Source: Priapulus caudatus (lineage: Eukaryota > Priapulida > Priapulimorpha > Priapulimorphida > Priapulidae). Taken from it: a stretch of 42,134 nucleotides of DNA. The notes under the pieces were generated by a model. It was not told the origin of the DNA and did not search any database. It worked only from the letters and a program-made list of their open reading frames with translations. Positions within the stretch are counted from its first letter, which is position 1, and each line of letters starts with the position of its first letter. Positions 10,501-22,044 of the stretch are shown one piece after another. Location: contig NW_014577134.1 of NCBI RefSeq assembly GCF_000485595.1, positions 516,967 to 559,100 on the forward strand, written 5' to 3'. Position numbers and translations under genes: made by a program.

Positions 10501-13500
10501 CCACATTGCTGTGCTCCCTCTGCACAGGCCACTGCCTCTGCAGGCCGATGCAGCTTGTACAGAACGTCTGCTTGCCCTATCAGGGCCCTTTCAATCATCG
10601 CTACTTGCTGTACGTCAGTCCCGGGCACTTGTAGGCTACAAACAGTATAGAATGTTTTGTTTTTTTTATTTTTTATTTTTTTCAAATCTTTTTTATTTTA
10701 TTTCTAGACCAACATTGACAAAACGTACATTAAGTACATAGTTGAGATGCGTTATAACAGTATAGAATGTTGACGCCACTGAAGGAGTTAGCTATTACAC
10801 TACTGCAGCAGCTCATCGGCCAGTAACAGAAATTGGATTGATTCAAACAGGCATTATTGATAGTGGCGTGCTCAAAATAACATCAGCATGTCAAGCTAAC
10901 AAATTATTGTCAGGAATCTTTTTGTGAATCAAGAATTTAAGATTGTCTAATAGTAGATGAACATCCGCATCATGTGATCGCTATCGTTAAAACCAATGAC
11001 ATACCATAATGCAACTTCAATGGTCATGCCAACGTCATGCAGACAGTGGCTCCATCTTTCTGCCGCATCAGTCAAACCCAAATCCTCGCAGATCTTCAGG
11101 TATCTCAGATTTACATACGCAACCAGCGGTTTTGACTGTAGCAACCCTTCCCCGAGCAACTGCTGCAGTACCAGCAGGGGGCAGCACAGTAGTGTCAGGC
11201 CAAGAGTATGCAAGCTATCAATCAGCTGGTCAATGAGCTCAAAGGACATAGAAGGGTTGTTGACCGTGGTAACACTCACAGAGGTTAAACCAGGTTGATC
11301 TTTCCGTAGAACATGAAGGACCTGCACAAAGAATCAGGCCACAATTAAAAAAATCTTTGTTTGCCCTCACCCGAACCAGGCTGAAAAGTTTGGGTAGGTA
11401 GGCTTTTTTTTAGGGGGGGTCTTTTTACAAATACAGCATGGTGTCTACATGCTCGGGTGTGCTTGTGTGGATATACCTTTTATGTTGAATGTCTGTTTTG
11501 CTTGGTACATATAATGTATTGCCTACAGATTTATGTAATGTACAGTGATACAATTTGTTAAAAAAAAAAAAAATGGGAAAGATCAATAAAAATTTTAGAG
11601 TCGGGCCCCTTTTAGGCGGGTCGGTCGGGTGAGTGTGTTCGGTCGGCAGGAGGGCAAACAAACAACATTTTTATATGGCCTCATGTAAATAAACACGCGT
11701 GTGTGCGTGCGTGCGTGAATAGTAAAGAATTTAAAACAACATAAAGAGTTCTAATTAGAGTAGCATGTGTGTGTAGATATAGTGTGCCGCCAGGTTGCCA
11801 TAAGTTTGGAAGAGTGTAATTTAATAATAAATAGTACAGAAATCATCCTACTTGCCTCCGTTGGTATATTGAACTCCGCCCATTCTTCTGCACTGTTGGG
11901 CATAGTACATGCACCGATCTTTGACCTTCCTTTGCCAGTTTTGCTGTCTCTCGATCCTACAGACTTGCCGGAGCTGATGCGAAGTTTATCATCTTCTAAT
12001 GCTGATCTCAGCACCATCTATGAATATGCATGTTGTTTTTTTCACTAAACTTGGAACTATGGAATTGGAATTTTTCATATGAAATCCAAATTAAAAATAT
12101 TAATACAGTATATCTTTTGCTTTTTGAGATCGTGCTGCTGCCATAACATGATCATCACATAGCTACTTTAATATTTCCCAATAAAACGACTTGTTACAGT
12201 AAAACTATAACCAATAATCACGCTGAAGTTCAGAGGATGAGTCATACTTGCACAAGCCTGGTGGCATAGTCCGCAGCTTGCATACTCTCACTGCGATGCT
12301 GGTCTGTACCGAAACCTGCCTGTTCAGCCATCAGGACATGAACCTTGACCTGGCAGTCTAACCACCACACTCCCAACGTGCACTGATCTGCAGGACACCC
12401 ATATCATTCATTACCACATAGCCATCTTAGTGGCAATTACATATTTGTTATGGCAGATTCGTTACGTAACAGTTGTTCAATTGATAGTCTTGAAAATGTA
12501 TCCAAATGCAAACCAACTAATATTTAAATTCCGGATATCATTGAGATGGACTCGCCATTTCAATAATGCACTTAGAACATACAGCATGGAATTTTTAAAT
12601 GACAAGCATCATGTTTTAGAAATTTATGCAGTTTATAAAGACCTTTCTCAGGATTATCCCGCGACTGTGCTGTCAGAGTGGCATTGCTGGTGGTAACAAC
12701 ATGGGTCTCCAAGTCAGAAAGCAAATTTATAATATCCTGTAGCACCGGTGTAACCCTCTCTCGGCTCGACCTATCAGTTCGTAGCACAGCGGCGATCTCG
12801 AAAAGAAGCTCAACCCGGCGTGAGCGCGATGCCGGCGCCGCTAATGCCTGCACTCCCTGATGAAGCGCTAGCACTCGGTCCTCCATGTTGGACATCGTCA
12901 TGGCAACCATCCTCCACAGAGCTGCGACCTGCTCGTCTCCCTCATCGACGAATTTCTTGATGTCTGCATCGATAGGTAGGTGCATCATGGCACTCGCCAG
13001 AATGCGCAGTCGGTATATGGGAAGGCAGTGGCGCCCCCTGGGCAGGGACTTGAGTGCTTCGTCTGCAGTGTGCAAGCAGAGTTTCCACTGCTCCCTGTCA
13101 GCATGGGACTGCAGAAGTACGGCATAGAGGGCAGCACGTATCGAAGCATCATCGGCATCAGCACAACTCTGTCCAGATCTTCTACCCTGGGGATATTGCA
13201 ATTCATGAAACACTACTACTGGAAAGGCTTCCATACCGGAAAATTAGTCCAATTTATCTAATAATCATACAATCATAAGTAGGTAATTCCTCAGAGTAGA
13301 TCAACAGTGAACTAATATCATTATTAGTATGACAGTATGTTGTTATATAATCATTTCTTTTATTGGTCAGAACTCAACCGTAGGTATTCAAACCACCTTT
13401 GCTCAACCATCTACAAAATTGCAAGACACAACAACAGCAAACATACTTTTGCACTGTACTTCAGGATGAGCTTAACCTGCTCAGCAAGCGTGCTCCTATC

Positions 13501-16500
13501 TGAAGATTTTTCCACAAGAGGGCGGCACATGTTCCAGAACAATCTCATTGCTCGAGTAACGAGATCTGGTCTCTGCGCCTCGTATCCATGTTTGGCACTG
13601 CATACTGTAGCATGCAGAGCTTCGTTGGAGGTCTTGCCAACGCTGGCTGATGCCTCTGCTGGTTGTTTCGGTACAGTCGCATTGGCAACCTGCCTAGTGC
13701 CTGGTCTGCTCTTCGTCATTGCTTCTGGCACAGCATTTCGCTCCACAGTCTTGATAGATGCATCAGGCATCAGGCTGGTGCCGAGTTGGAACCACGCTTC
13801 ACTCAAAATCGCTTTGTTTTTCACGCTCCTGCTCGTATACAAGTCATTATCTTATAATACAGGATGAGTATGTATATTCTTGTGTGTCGACTGTCAAATT
13901 AGTTGCCGTTAATTCACACGATTTCTCTAGTCGATATGATTATTTTGGGACAAATGATGATACCTTTTATAATGGTCTACAGCTACTGCCAAGCGGCAGC
14001 ACTTTTCAGCAATGCAACGTTCCCCATCCAGTAAAGCCATCCTGCCCAAGTCTGTCCACAAACGCAGTTCTACATCACCATCTCTTTCCCTCCAGCTGCA
14101 GGCCTCTGCATACAACACGACCTCCTTGACTGTGATGAGTGAAGCAGCGTCACTACGATGACGCAGCATGCTGTGAGCTACTAAAGCACAGGTGAAGCTC
14201 GCTAGTGCAGCCACATCCTTATCCTCCTACTCCAAACAGATGCAGCCAAGAGGGAAAGCAGCATACAATCGACGAAACGATTTCGTCAGAAATTGGACCA
14301 TCATCATGAACCAATTGGAATTTTAGATGCTCGATGTGAAAACATTATGGTTTTCGTTATATAAAAAAGACTTAAATTGTTTACAATTACATTGTTTACA
14401 CGCGGAGCAGTCACATGACAACCAATTAAATTAGAAATGGCTTGAATGGCCCTTATCAAATTTTGATAAAAATGGAATATTCTGGCATTGACACTGACCA
14501 TTACCTTAGTGTATACACTCACCATGTTAGCTGTTCCATAATCTTTTCCAATGGACTGTCGTGTGAGATGTTTGCAATGGACCCACTCATCCAGTAGGTT
14601 CTGGTATACGCTCAATGACACAAGCACTCCCTCCTGTCTGCAGCTAGCAACCACCACATCTTTGGCACGTTCTGTCAGCTGCAGGTAACAGGATGCCCAG
14701 CTATGACACAGACAATGACACAGGCGACGCATCACGCACAGGGACACATGCAGGCTGTGAGACCAAGTCTCCATCCATATCCAACTCTTACCGTCAACGC
14801 TTGCTTGTAGTCATTCGCTTCCTCGGTACTGATGACGGGGCCCTCCGTTCCCTTGCCCTTGGCCGATTTCCCCTTCTTACCCAAGGCTGGAGTAACGGGT
14901 GACACTGGCTGTTCTACTGCCTTCCTCGTGAGCCACGGCTTAATAAGGCCCCTCGCAGCCACTGCCGTCAGCATGGTGACGAGCTCACATGACCTACGGG
15001 TGCAGAACAACATTCGTTCACACGGGGCACATCATCTAACGCGGGCCGTCGTGCCTTCAAAACAAGCATTGTGTGTTAGTACAACTTCTCACTCGGCTTG
15101 CGGGATAGAAACCACTCGTTTCGTATATGCTTACCTAGCACATGACGAACCTTGTAGGATCTCCAGGGCCGGGAGAAAGTGTGAGACCAGCTTGTGCTCT
15201 TGGCCATCCACAACTAGTCGCTGACTGAAGTTCCACATGCTCGCCACAACTCTGCACACATAGTCGGTGTTACCGACACTATATTAGCCATCATGAAGCT
15301 TATCCTATGCAATACAGCCTTGTTAAATACAGTATGAGCTTGAGTAATAAGACAAGTCAAGTAATTCCTTTAGCACCGTTTCGCATCTAAGCCTCGGCTA
15401 CAAATGAACGAAGTCTTACCTGTAGACCAACTCTGGCATCTTTGCTCTATTAGCCATCACCATAGCACTATGCAGAGAGCTGTACACCTCTGCAGCAATA
15501 TTCTGAGAATGAGTTGTGAGCTTCTCCTCCTTCCCAGCTACTAGTTTCCCTTCACCTTCTTCCACAGCTAGCACTTTCTCGTCCACATCCGATTCTTCTT
15601 CTACCTTAGTAGCATCGCAAATGTTCAGCAAGTGCATGAGGCCCTGTGTATTAACAAAACATCATGAAGCTGAATGTAAATTCCGATGATTCCTCGTCTA
15701 TATAAAAGTATTATTGTAACTAATAGTGCCAGCGTGTAGAAAGAAGACCATGGGACTATAGAATTTTCCATTTCTAAGGCCACACCAGCACAACACTGGA
15801 TCTGCTCATCATCATGCAACAACATCGCTTCTGGCTTACCTCAGCTAGAATAAGGCCAGCTCTAGCCATCCACCTATCCACCTCTAGTAACTCGGACGAT
15901 ATCGGCTCAAGTTCGCCCTCAGGCAGTTTCTCTGCCTCTCCAGCTGGGTTATCAGTTTGCTCTGACAGCGCGCCATGTGCAGACCCAGTTGCAGTCGGTG
16001 GTTCGGTGGACATCACAGGAGAGGAGCATGTTCCTGTACTGCTGTACTGTAGCTTGCAGATCCTTGCCGCTGCCCTAGCTACATCCCATGCTGCGTGCAT
16101 AGCGGCTAGCTCAGCTAGTTCTAGCCACATGCTTTGTCTGTGACACACACACACAAACATACGTACAATGTAGCTGATTTATCTAACACACTAAACTCCG
16201 TGTCAGAATTTAACAGGCAGCCGAGATTACCTGTAATGCGAGTCTGCTTGAGGCATGGGTCTTCCCATCTCCTCAATGGCCAAACGAGCGTTCTTGTATC
16301 TGTCAGCGGCTAGCTCCTTGCTGTCAGTACAATTGTAGTCAACCATCTCTAGGAACTTGCCTCTAGCAAGCACTTGACCCGCACTAAGCAGTGTAGACTG
16401 GATGACTTTAGGATCCGTGTTACCAAGCTGAAGCCGCACCTAAGGCGTGAACCATACAGAACATTCCTCGTTGAAATCATTCTTCTGACTCGCAAAAAGG

Positions 16501-19500
16501 GTGAAAGGAGCACATGGTACAAATCTCTTACCTGTGTCATAATCAAGGTCGCTTTGTCCTCTTCATTGTCCAACTCCTGATATGGATTTACAGTGAGACG
16601 CAGCTGATACAAGGTCTGTGTAATGTAAGCACTGTGCTTCCCACTATGATCTATATCTACAACAGGGAGAGCACCTCATCATGGCACAACTCATACAATT
16701 CCTAAAAAAAATCCAGTCTTCTCTAAAAATCGCTGAATTCCAATCTAGTGAATATAATTAAGACTGTACATGACAGTAGATAACCGATGTACATTCTAAT
16801 ACTTATTCAGTAAAGGTTGCACTCACCTTGGGCCACTATCAGATGCTGTATGGCCTGCCTTAGGTCTCCCTGTTCTGCTTCAATATGTGCTAGTTGCAAG
16901 AGTACCCCTAGACGGACCTCACTCAAACAGCTGTAATATGCATTACAGTTATAAAGATGCCGTAAGCATCTTTGAAAATGACAATGTAGTCGCAAAATGT
17001 GCCACATAGAATCAACTGTTTTGAGGGTAAATTAAATTATGACTTTAGAGTCACCATGCAAAATTTAAAGAAACAGTGGGATATGAGCCTGATGGTCATT
17101 TTTAATTCACATTCAAACCAAAATAACTAGACACTCCGTCCGAGGTAATGCTTATCCAGACATGAAACCTGAATTACTGTGTCATTGCACTACACCACTT
17201 CATTATCAAACCGGCAGTGCAGCTAATCATAGCACCTGTGAACTTGATCTAATGCATCCAAGGCACTCTGGAGCCACCGGCGTACGGTCGATTTAGGTCC
17301 TTGTTGCATCAGTGGCAGTGTGGCATTCCACAGTGTGGCTACTCCCTTCTCAATCAATCGCCTGTCACCTGCATAATACACAAAGCATGCAATAACAAAC
17401 CAAGCCCTGTGGAAATGCATGCACCACAGAAAACTTAATAAATATGGCTATAATGCCGTACAAAGTGGCACTTGCAGTTATACATCTAAGCAGCACATTG
17501 TGACAGTTACTTACTGAGAGCTCGTTTTCCTCAAACATACCTATTTTTAAAGCTTTAGATAGGCCAGTTTCACATTTTTGTGCCATCTGTAAGTGATATT
17601 CTGAAGAGATCTGTGTGGATGTTTGACTATTCGTTTTCAATAGGATCTGACATCGCAAAAATAGGTGTTCTATTTTCTGACTTCTATTCTGAAGAATAAA
17701 ACGATAAAATATTATAAATCATAAAATTGACAGCTCCACAATATATTTTTAGACATTTGAATGTGATATATAAATTCCTAACAACTTTTAATATTTGTTC
17801 AGTGCACTAAAACATTATTGCACTATCAACATTAGCCGTGTTATCTTTTATTACCGGCTTTTATTAAGGCAGTTTTTTACATTTAAAGCATGGATGACTC
17901 AATACTGCATTTCTACATGTTAATTTGTATGTTACATGTATGCAAACAAGATATGCTCACCATTTCAGTGATGCTACACATCTGTTCAGAGCATTTGGTG
18001 GCAAGTGTTATGTTATCATAGTCAACACACAGCCATGCAAGCTCTGTGAGCAAGGATAATCTGTAACATAAGAGAAAATAACTGAGGATGTGTACAAAAT
18101 ATGCTAAACAAATCATTGTTTGTCACAAATGTTTTTGCTTCAAATTTACCATGATTGAAAACCTATATAGAGTAGGACCCTAGCCATGATACACACTACA
18201 ATCAACACCACAGCAAACACATCAGCCAGAGCTTCTTTCAATATCGCCACATATTTTTTTCTTTCGCACAATCGCACAATCGCACACAATTTCTTTCAAT
18301 TTCTACACATCTTAAGTGACAGCATACTAATGCTGAGAGGGTCTATGTCCCCCCGGGTACTGCAGGAACGTACCCTGGTACTATCTCATATGCCGGACCG
18401 TACCTCGCCTACTCCACTAACGAGTCTAGGGAGTCGCCTACGCCTACTCACTAACCCTAACTCTAACCATATCAGATAGTTATAACCAAGGTAGGTTCCG
18501 GTATACCGGACTGTACCCAGGGTACGTTCCGGCAGTACCCTGGGGGACATAGACCCTATGAGCCATACTACATGTACTAATACTAAATAGTATTATATGT
18601 GACCACGGGTAAATTCAATCCATGTTACGAGGATCACATAATGTCCACTTGAAGTTACAAAAACATCTCTATATCATAACTCTCCCCTCTCCCTACCTGT
18701 CCGTCGCTGATAGCTTTATGTCATCTGAGAGAGGCTCAGGCATATTGGATTCCTGTTTGGGATTGTCAGGGTCTGTCGCCAAAGCTTTACTATTCACTGA
18801 TAAAATTCTTTTGTACAGCCCAAGCAGCCCATCTTCACTCTTCTTTTTCAGAATATTGCGAGGAGAACTAAGATGCCTGGAAATATATCATTTTCTTTGC
18901 ATGTTTAAAATCAGCTTTTTAAAAACAGTTAAATTTTTCTATGGAATGAAACATGCCTGTCATCAATGAGCGTGTTGCAATATTAACGATACTAAAATGC
19001 CTGTGAAATCATTAAAAGTTATGAAGTTGGCCTAATGTTAATTATTATAATTGCAAGTCAGCATACCTTCCTAGTTGATGAAGTTCTAATTGCACCACCA
19101 GGTGGGGCTGTGAAGCAATGTGACTCCAAAATTCATCATTCATTAGATTCCATCTTCCCTATGATAAATATTTAAAATTCTTGTGAAAACAGATCGAACG
19201 CTTTAAATAGCTCTAGCTACTATTGAGTTTGCTTCACCATGGTTTAGAAAAGACTACAGTAACTAGAGCTAGGCTTTAAAGAGCCTACCTAACCTTTGTG
19301 CTTGTACTTGCATTTGTCCAGAGAGACATGATACAAGATTGCGTGGCACAGCTTTGCTGTTGATCCTAAGCGCTGCGTGCGGATGAGACGCGCAGTTCCG
19401 CGGGATATGCGCACGCGACAGCGGGGATGTTCAAGTATGAAGCGCTGTCCGCAGTGGAGACGTGTGCCAAATTCGAGGCCTGGCGCACGTCTCCACAGCG

Positions 19501-22022
19501 GTCAGCGGATGGTCTGTAGTTTTAGAAGATGACAATGATTATATATGGACGATATTCTAGGAATTGGAGATTATAAAACAGTAACAAAAATCGCTCAGTC
19601 ATGCTCCAGATTAGCTGAATCAAAAAGATTAGAATTTAATATGAACAAAACAAATACAATGGTTATAAAATTCACCAACAAAGAAAGGATAGAGAAGGAG
19701 ATATTAATAGAAAACCAAGTAATAAAAAAATGCACCAAATATTCATACCTAGGGGATTTAATTAATGATATAGGAGGTTATAACGATATGATAAGAGTCC
19801 GAACTGAAAAATGTAGGTTCACGATGAGGGAAATATTATCATGGGCAGAAGAGCAAAATTATGGAAATCATACTATAGAAGCAAGAGTGAAATTATACGA
19901 ATGCACAGTTTTACCTTCCTTCCTAAATAACAGTAAAACATGGACTTAATGGAAGAAGTAAAAATGTTGGAGGATTTCGAAAATGAGTGCCTGCGCAAAA
20001 TAATAATCACGCAGAAAACGCAGAAAATGCATCGCATTGGCCCAAACTCTACGAAAGATGGCGCTCTCGCTCATGGGCTCAATCTACGAGTATCCTGAGT
20101 GTACGAAAGTGCACTGCATGCAGTTTGGCATCGACCTAGACTGGTACCCGGTCAACAATTCCACACGCTACACTAACAGTGTCAGTGTAGCGAAGGATAC
20201 TTGCCGGAGTGAAGGTGGCAAACGGGTACCAGTCTAGCATCGGCCGGGCATTTCATTATTTACTAAAAGTAAACACAGTCGGTATAAGAACTGGTCACGT
20301 CGGTGACGCCCCATTCATGCCCATCAATGAAGAAGGCAAGGCTTATTCTGATTACGGAGATGTGAAAATGCAACAGAAGTACGTAGCGCAGTGCGCTAAA
20401 CGGCGTGTTATTTTCGTTTTTGTGCCAAACTCTATCGTAGGAAACCGTTCTAGCCTAGCAGAGTGCTAACCGTTCTAGCCTATGCCCTAGTTCCTGAGAT
20501 CGGCGATTTGGTATAGTGATGGGTCCCCACTTATAAAAATTTCAAAGGGAGGTGCGGCGTAGGCTGTGATTAGCGGACACAAAGTGTCAATCCTCGGCTC
20601 GCCTCGGCATCATGGCCGCATCACGTCTAGCAGTGCATAACTAAATGAAATCATTACATTTAAATTGATAACAGTTAACAAATATTGTGTTTTAGTCCAC
20701 TTGCTAAAGAATTTGATCTAATTTTCCCAACCTCTCTATATCTGCAAATGTTACCTGTAGTTGCGTTATCCTCTGAGCACATTCCCACTCCTCGTACTGC
20801 AAGGCCACACGTAGAGCCTCTGCTGCACCAGACGACGCCTTGCATAAGTCTCCATTTTCAATGTGTGCTTCAACTAGCAGTCTACAGAAATGAGCATGGT
20901 CAAGCTACATTTCCCAATTGATCTAAAAACTCATCAAAATCTCTATTATATTTTGTGCATAACAGATCAATTTTCACTTACTTGATCACATAACAGATTC
21001 AATTTGGGTACATGCTAAATGTAAGCATAGAGTCTATGTCCCCCAGGGTACTGCCGGAACGTACCCTGGGTACGGTCCGGTATACCGGAACGTACCCTGG
21101 TAACTATTTGATATGGTTAGGGTTAGGGTTAGGGCCCTAGACTCGTTAGTAGAGTAGGCGAGGTACGGTCCAGCATATTAGATAGTACCAGAGTACGTTC
21201 CGGTATACCGGACCGTACCAAGGGTACGTTCCGGCAGTACCCTGGGGGGACATAGACCATCTCAGCGTAAGTTGTGTGACAGGTTTCACCTGCTTAGTAC
21301 TCACGTAAGTAGCTGGGCTAACCACGTGTGGTCAGGATGCTCTGTGTTACACAGTGCTTCAGTGATAGCAGAAAGACCAGTACCAAGGTAGCCTAGTGCC
21401 CCATTTCGTATCCAAGGCTCAGTCAGCTTCCAGAATACTAAGGATGCATCATATATATGGTCTGCATAACTGTGGAGCATATAAAAGGGGTGTCTGTGTA
21501 ATATTGCAGCCTAAAAATAGACTCATCTCTACTGGACTTGCAGCAGGATATTGCTTAATCTTGCTGGATGCAGTTATGGCTGAAGCAGGTTAATAATCAC
21601 ATATATATTTAGTCCATCTACTATACTGTTACATACCCGAGGCAAGTATAACGATTTTATATGTTATGCTTATTGTTAAATAAATATTTGATTGATACTC
21701 ACATAGTCTATTACCATTAGACACAAATAAAGGGGAAACATCCAGTATAATACTAAGTAATAATTAAGTCAATACTCAATAGGCACTAAATATATATATA
21801 TATATATATATATTATGGTAACCACTCACTTTTCCGTTAATTTCGCAACTTCTAATGCTTTCACAACCAACTCTGTGATGCTTTCAATAGTAGCTTGCTG
21901 CAGTGGTGAATGCTCCATTGCCATGCCTTTCTCTGCTACACGGGTAGCCAAATCCAAATACTGATCTACCTCCATCTCTGGGTTATTCCTGGCCAGCCAG
22001 GTAGATGACTTGGCAGCTAGGA
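4983..22022 (-). CDS. CFAP46: CFAP46 (TTC40), cilia- and flagella-associated protein 46; 35 exons, N-terminus missing
   Basis: I assembled 35 minus-strand exons (listed in the four block entries) whose 34 junctions all keep phase, encoding ~2,457 residues to a TGA at 4983-4985. Vertebrate CFAP46 is ~2,700 residues. The match is collinear over the whole length: YNASVLYW-like DASLVFW near the start, RAALY..LLQSHAD in the middle, EEWAEFNIP, AWQTLQVSPQHL, LYGAVLEKPK, LPLECLQV...RDFSLQIL, and the terminal VCYGLPNVVFC. CFAP46 is a TPR-rich scaffold of the C1d projection of the ciliary central apparatus, working with CFAP54, CFAP74 and CFAP221 in beat regulation. The first ~40-50 residues and the ATG were not found. 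Weak points are the donor of exon 26 (8836, or 8884), the acceptor of exon 27 (8685) and the acceptor of exon 19 (13186). Confidence 0.96.
5033..5045. promoter_or_regulatory. X-box-like palindrome (possible RFX site) inside the last CFAP46 exon
   Basis: GTTGCTTGGCAAC has perfect 5-base arms around a 3-base spacer, close to the RFX X-box (two GTTGCC-type half-sites in inverted orientation). It overlaps codons for AKQQ, so it may be coincidental. Confidence 0.2.
5199..5590 (-). mobile_element. Non-LTR retrotransposon fragment (end of reverse transcriptase ORF), decayed
   Basis: Minus-strand translation gives the C-terminal tail common to LINE reverse transcriptases: RTNEEVRRIAGLRDIKEVVM, RMRWYGHVVRKRDEEQTKRA, GRRTRGRQRIRWRDGVETEM, then RRLGVTQDDAAEQGRWRRII. 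These are the usual G(H)V-RR and RGRP-RW-D blocks before the 3' UTR. In-frame stops after KEVVM and KRA show it is dead. It lies in the same strand sense as CFAP46 and occupies almost the whole intron 5150-5628. The exact LINE clade is not determinable from this piece. Confidence 0.85.
7815..12387 (-). CDS. CFAP46: CFAP46 exons 20-29: second TPR-like half
   Basis: Exons: 12387-12248, 12017-11838, 11321-11005, 10635-10406, 10182-9521, 9373-9225, 9116-8836, 8685-8516, 8309-8148, 7912-7815. Landmarks are CQVKVHVLMAEQAGFGTDQ, the signature NSAEEWAEFNIP (vertebrate SVEEWASYNCP), FELIDQLIDSLHTLGLTLL, IGQADVLYKLHRPAEAV, a long 662-nt exon (LRLLQQARRLPSTVSL to YDIEQRSKHPTVR), SEASEHLQLSCKIALQSG, SCLASDKLREVLSYAL and AWQTLQVSPQHLALMKDLP. 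For exon 27 an AG at 8696 would leave the wrong phase after exon 26, so I use the AG ten bases further in. Exon 26 carries a low-complexity, Gln/Asn-rich insert (about QPSQTNNDEIHTTDD) absent from my memory of the vertebrate protein. Confidence 0.9.
11356..11661. mobile_element. Inverted-repeat element in a CFAP46 intron
   Basis: The left end TTTGTTTGCCCTCACCCGAA and the right end are imperfect inverted complements (shared core TTTGTTTGCCCTC). The ~300-bp interior is non-coding, with poly-A/T and G-rich runs. I see no clear target duplication. It sits between exons ending 11838 and starting 11321. Confidence 0.5.
12643..16439 (-). CDS. CFAP46: CFAP46 exons 11-19: central TPR-like region
   Basis: Exons: 16439-16231, 16137-15840, 15643-15420, 15251-15135, 14993-14792, 14678-14523, 14226-13964, 13828-13447, 13186-12643. 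Landmarks in order are WLELAELAAMHAAWDVARAA (vertebrate [20 protein letters not shown]), an acidic loop, EVYSSLHSAMVMANRAKMP, a Lys-Gly-rich linker (GKKGKSAKGKGTEGP), TERAKDVVVASC, DVAALASFTCALVAHSML and RAMRLFWNMCRPLVEK. Then comes IRAALYAVLLQSHADREQW (vertebrate LRAALYGLLFHSHADQDDW). Exon 19 is the second longest (544 nt). Its acceptor at 13186 keeps phase with the strong GTATGT donor of exon 18; the nearer-looking AG giving a start at 13218 does not. Confidence 0.92.
16532..22022 (-). CDS. CFAP46: CFAP46 exons 1-10: N-terminal TPR-like solenoid
   Basis: Exons (5' to 3'): 22022-21830, 21469-21305, 20881-20755, 19158-19067, 18867-18697, 18060-17961, 17688-17541, 17368-17236, 16930-16827, 16656-16532. 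They encode helical-repeat sequence: VDQYLDLATRVAEKGMAME, NYADHIYDASLVFWKLTEPW, LLVEAHIENGDLCKA, LTELAWLCVDYDNITLATKC, LWNATLPLMQQG and LAHIEAEQGDLRQAI. The last two align with CLPLLQ and MAQIEEDEDRLEPA of vertebrate CFAP46. The acceptor of exon 2 is placed at 21469, not the nearby AG at 21461, because only the former restores phase and adds NYAD. The acceptor of exon 10 at 16656 was chosen the same way. The first exon opens with a split codon and has an in-frame stop upstream, so at least one earlier exon exists. Confidence 0.9.
18332..18563. mobile_element. TIR element, family 1 copy A (CFAP46 intron)
   Basis: Long terminal inverted repeats begin GCTGAGAGGGTCTATGTCCC on the left and GCTCATAGGGTCTATGTCCC when the right end is reverse-complemented. 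Each continues into CCGGAACGTACCCTGG-type sequence. The core contains CCCTAACTCTAACC, a degenerate telomere-like tract. Near-direct flanking repeats CATACTAAT (18323-18331) and CATACTACA (18564-18572) match at 7 of 9 bases, consistent with a 9-bp target duplication. Non-coding, about 232 bp. Confidence 0.8.
19443..19507. repeat. GC-rich inverted repeat next to a LINE fragment
   Basis: Arms 19443-19469 and 19481-19507 pair around an 11-base loop, with the core GTGGAGACGTGTGCC facing GGCGCACGTCTCCAC. It lies immediately upstream of the reverse-transcriptase fragment, within a CFAP46 intron, in locally GC-rich DNA (19370-19510). Confidence 0.6.
19535..19996 (+). mobile_element. Non-LTR retrotransposon fragment (reverse transcriptase palm to thumb)
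   Basis: The plus-strand reading gives the RT catalytic motif context YMDDILGIGDYK, then NMNKTNTMVIKF, KKCTKYSYLGDLI, GGYNDMIRVRTEKC and ARVKLYECTVLPSFL. This is the usual order after the Y-x-D-D box in LINE reverse transcriptases (N-K-T, YLG, K...Y..V..LLY). It ends at a TAA at ~19947 soon after NNSKTW and resumes out of phase. It is antisense to CFAP46, inside the intron between exons 20881-20755 and 19158-19067. No endonuclease domain or 3' tail is seen, so it is a truncated copy. Confidence 0.85.
20045..20242. repeat. Interspersed repeat with nested inverted repeats
   Basis: The segment GATGGCGCTCTCGCTCATGG and a downstream GCACTGCATGCAGTTTGG recur at 24355-24622. The right part (20131-20242) is bounded by inverted repeats (CTAGACTGGTACCCG facing CGGGTACCAGTCTAG). 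It encloses a smaller hairpin, CGCTACACT facing AGTGTAGCG. Non-coding. Confidence 0.65.
21031..21259. mobile_element. TIR element, family 1 copy B, opposite orientation (CFAP46 intron)
   Basis: Same family as 18332-18563 but inverted. The ends carry GTCTATGTCCCCCAGGGTAC and its complement, with repeated CCGGTATACCGG and GGAACGTACCCTGG blocks. The core has GGTTAGGGTTAGGGTTAGGG followed by CCCTAGACTCGTTAG, the complement of the core seen in copy A. It lies in the intron between exons ending 21305 and starting 20881. Confidence 0.82.
21791..21812. repeat. (TA)n microsatellite
   Basis: Pure TA run directly beside the donor of the first recognised CFAP46 exon. Confidence 0.9.
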
Positions 22023-22044
22023 CTGCACATCGCTGATGTCATAG

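Noticed and set aside
21305-21461. Alternative start of CFAP46 exon 2 at 21461
   Set aside because: It would join the preceding exon out of phase and hit a stop; 21469 keeps phase.
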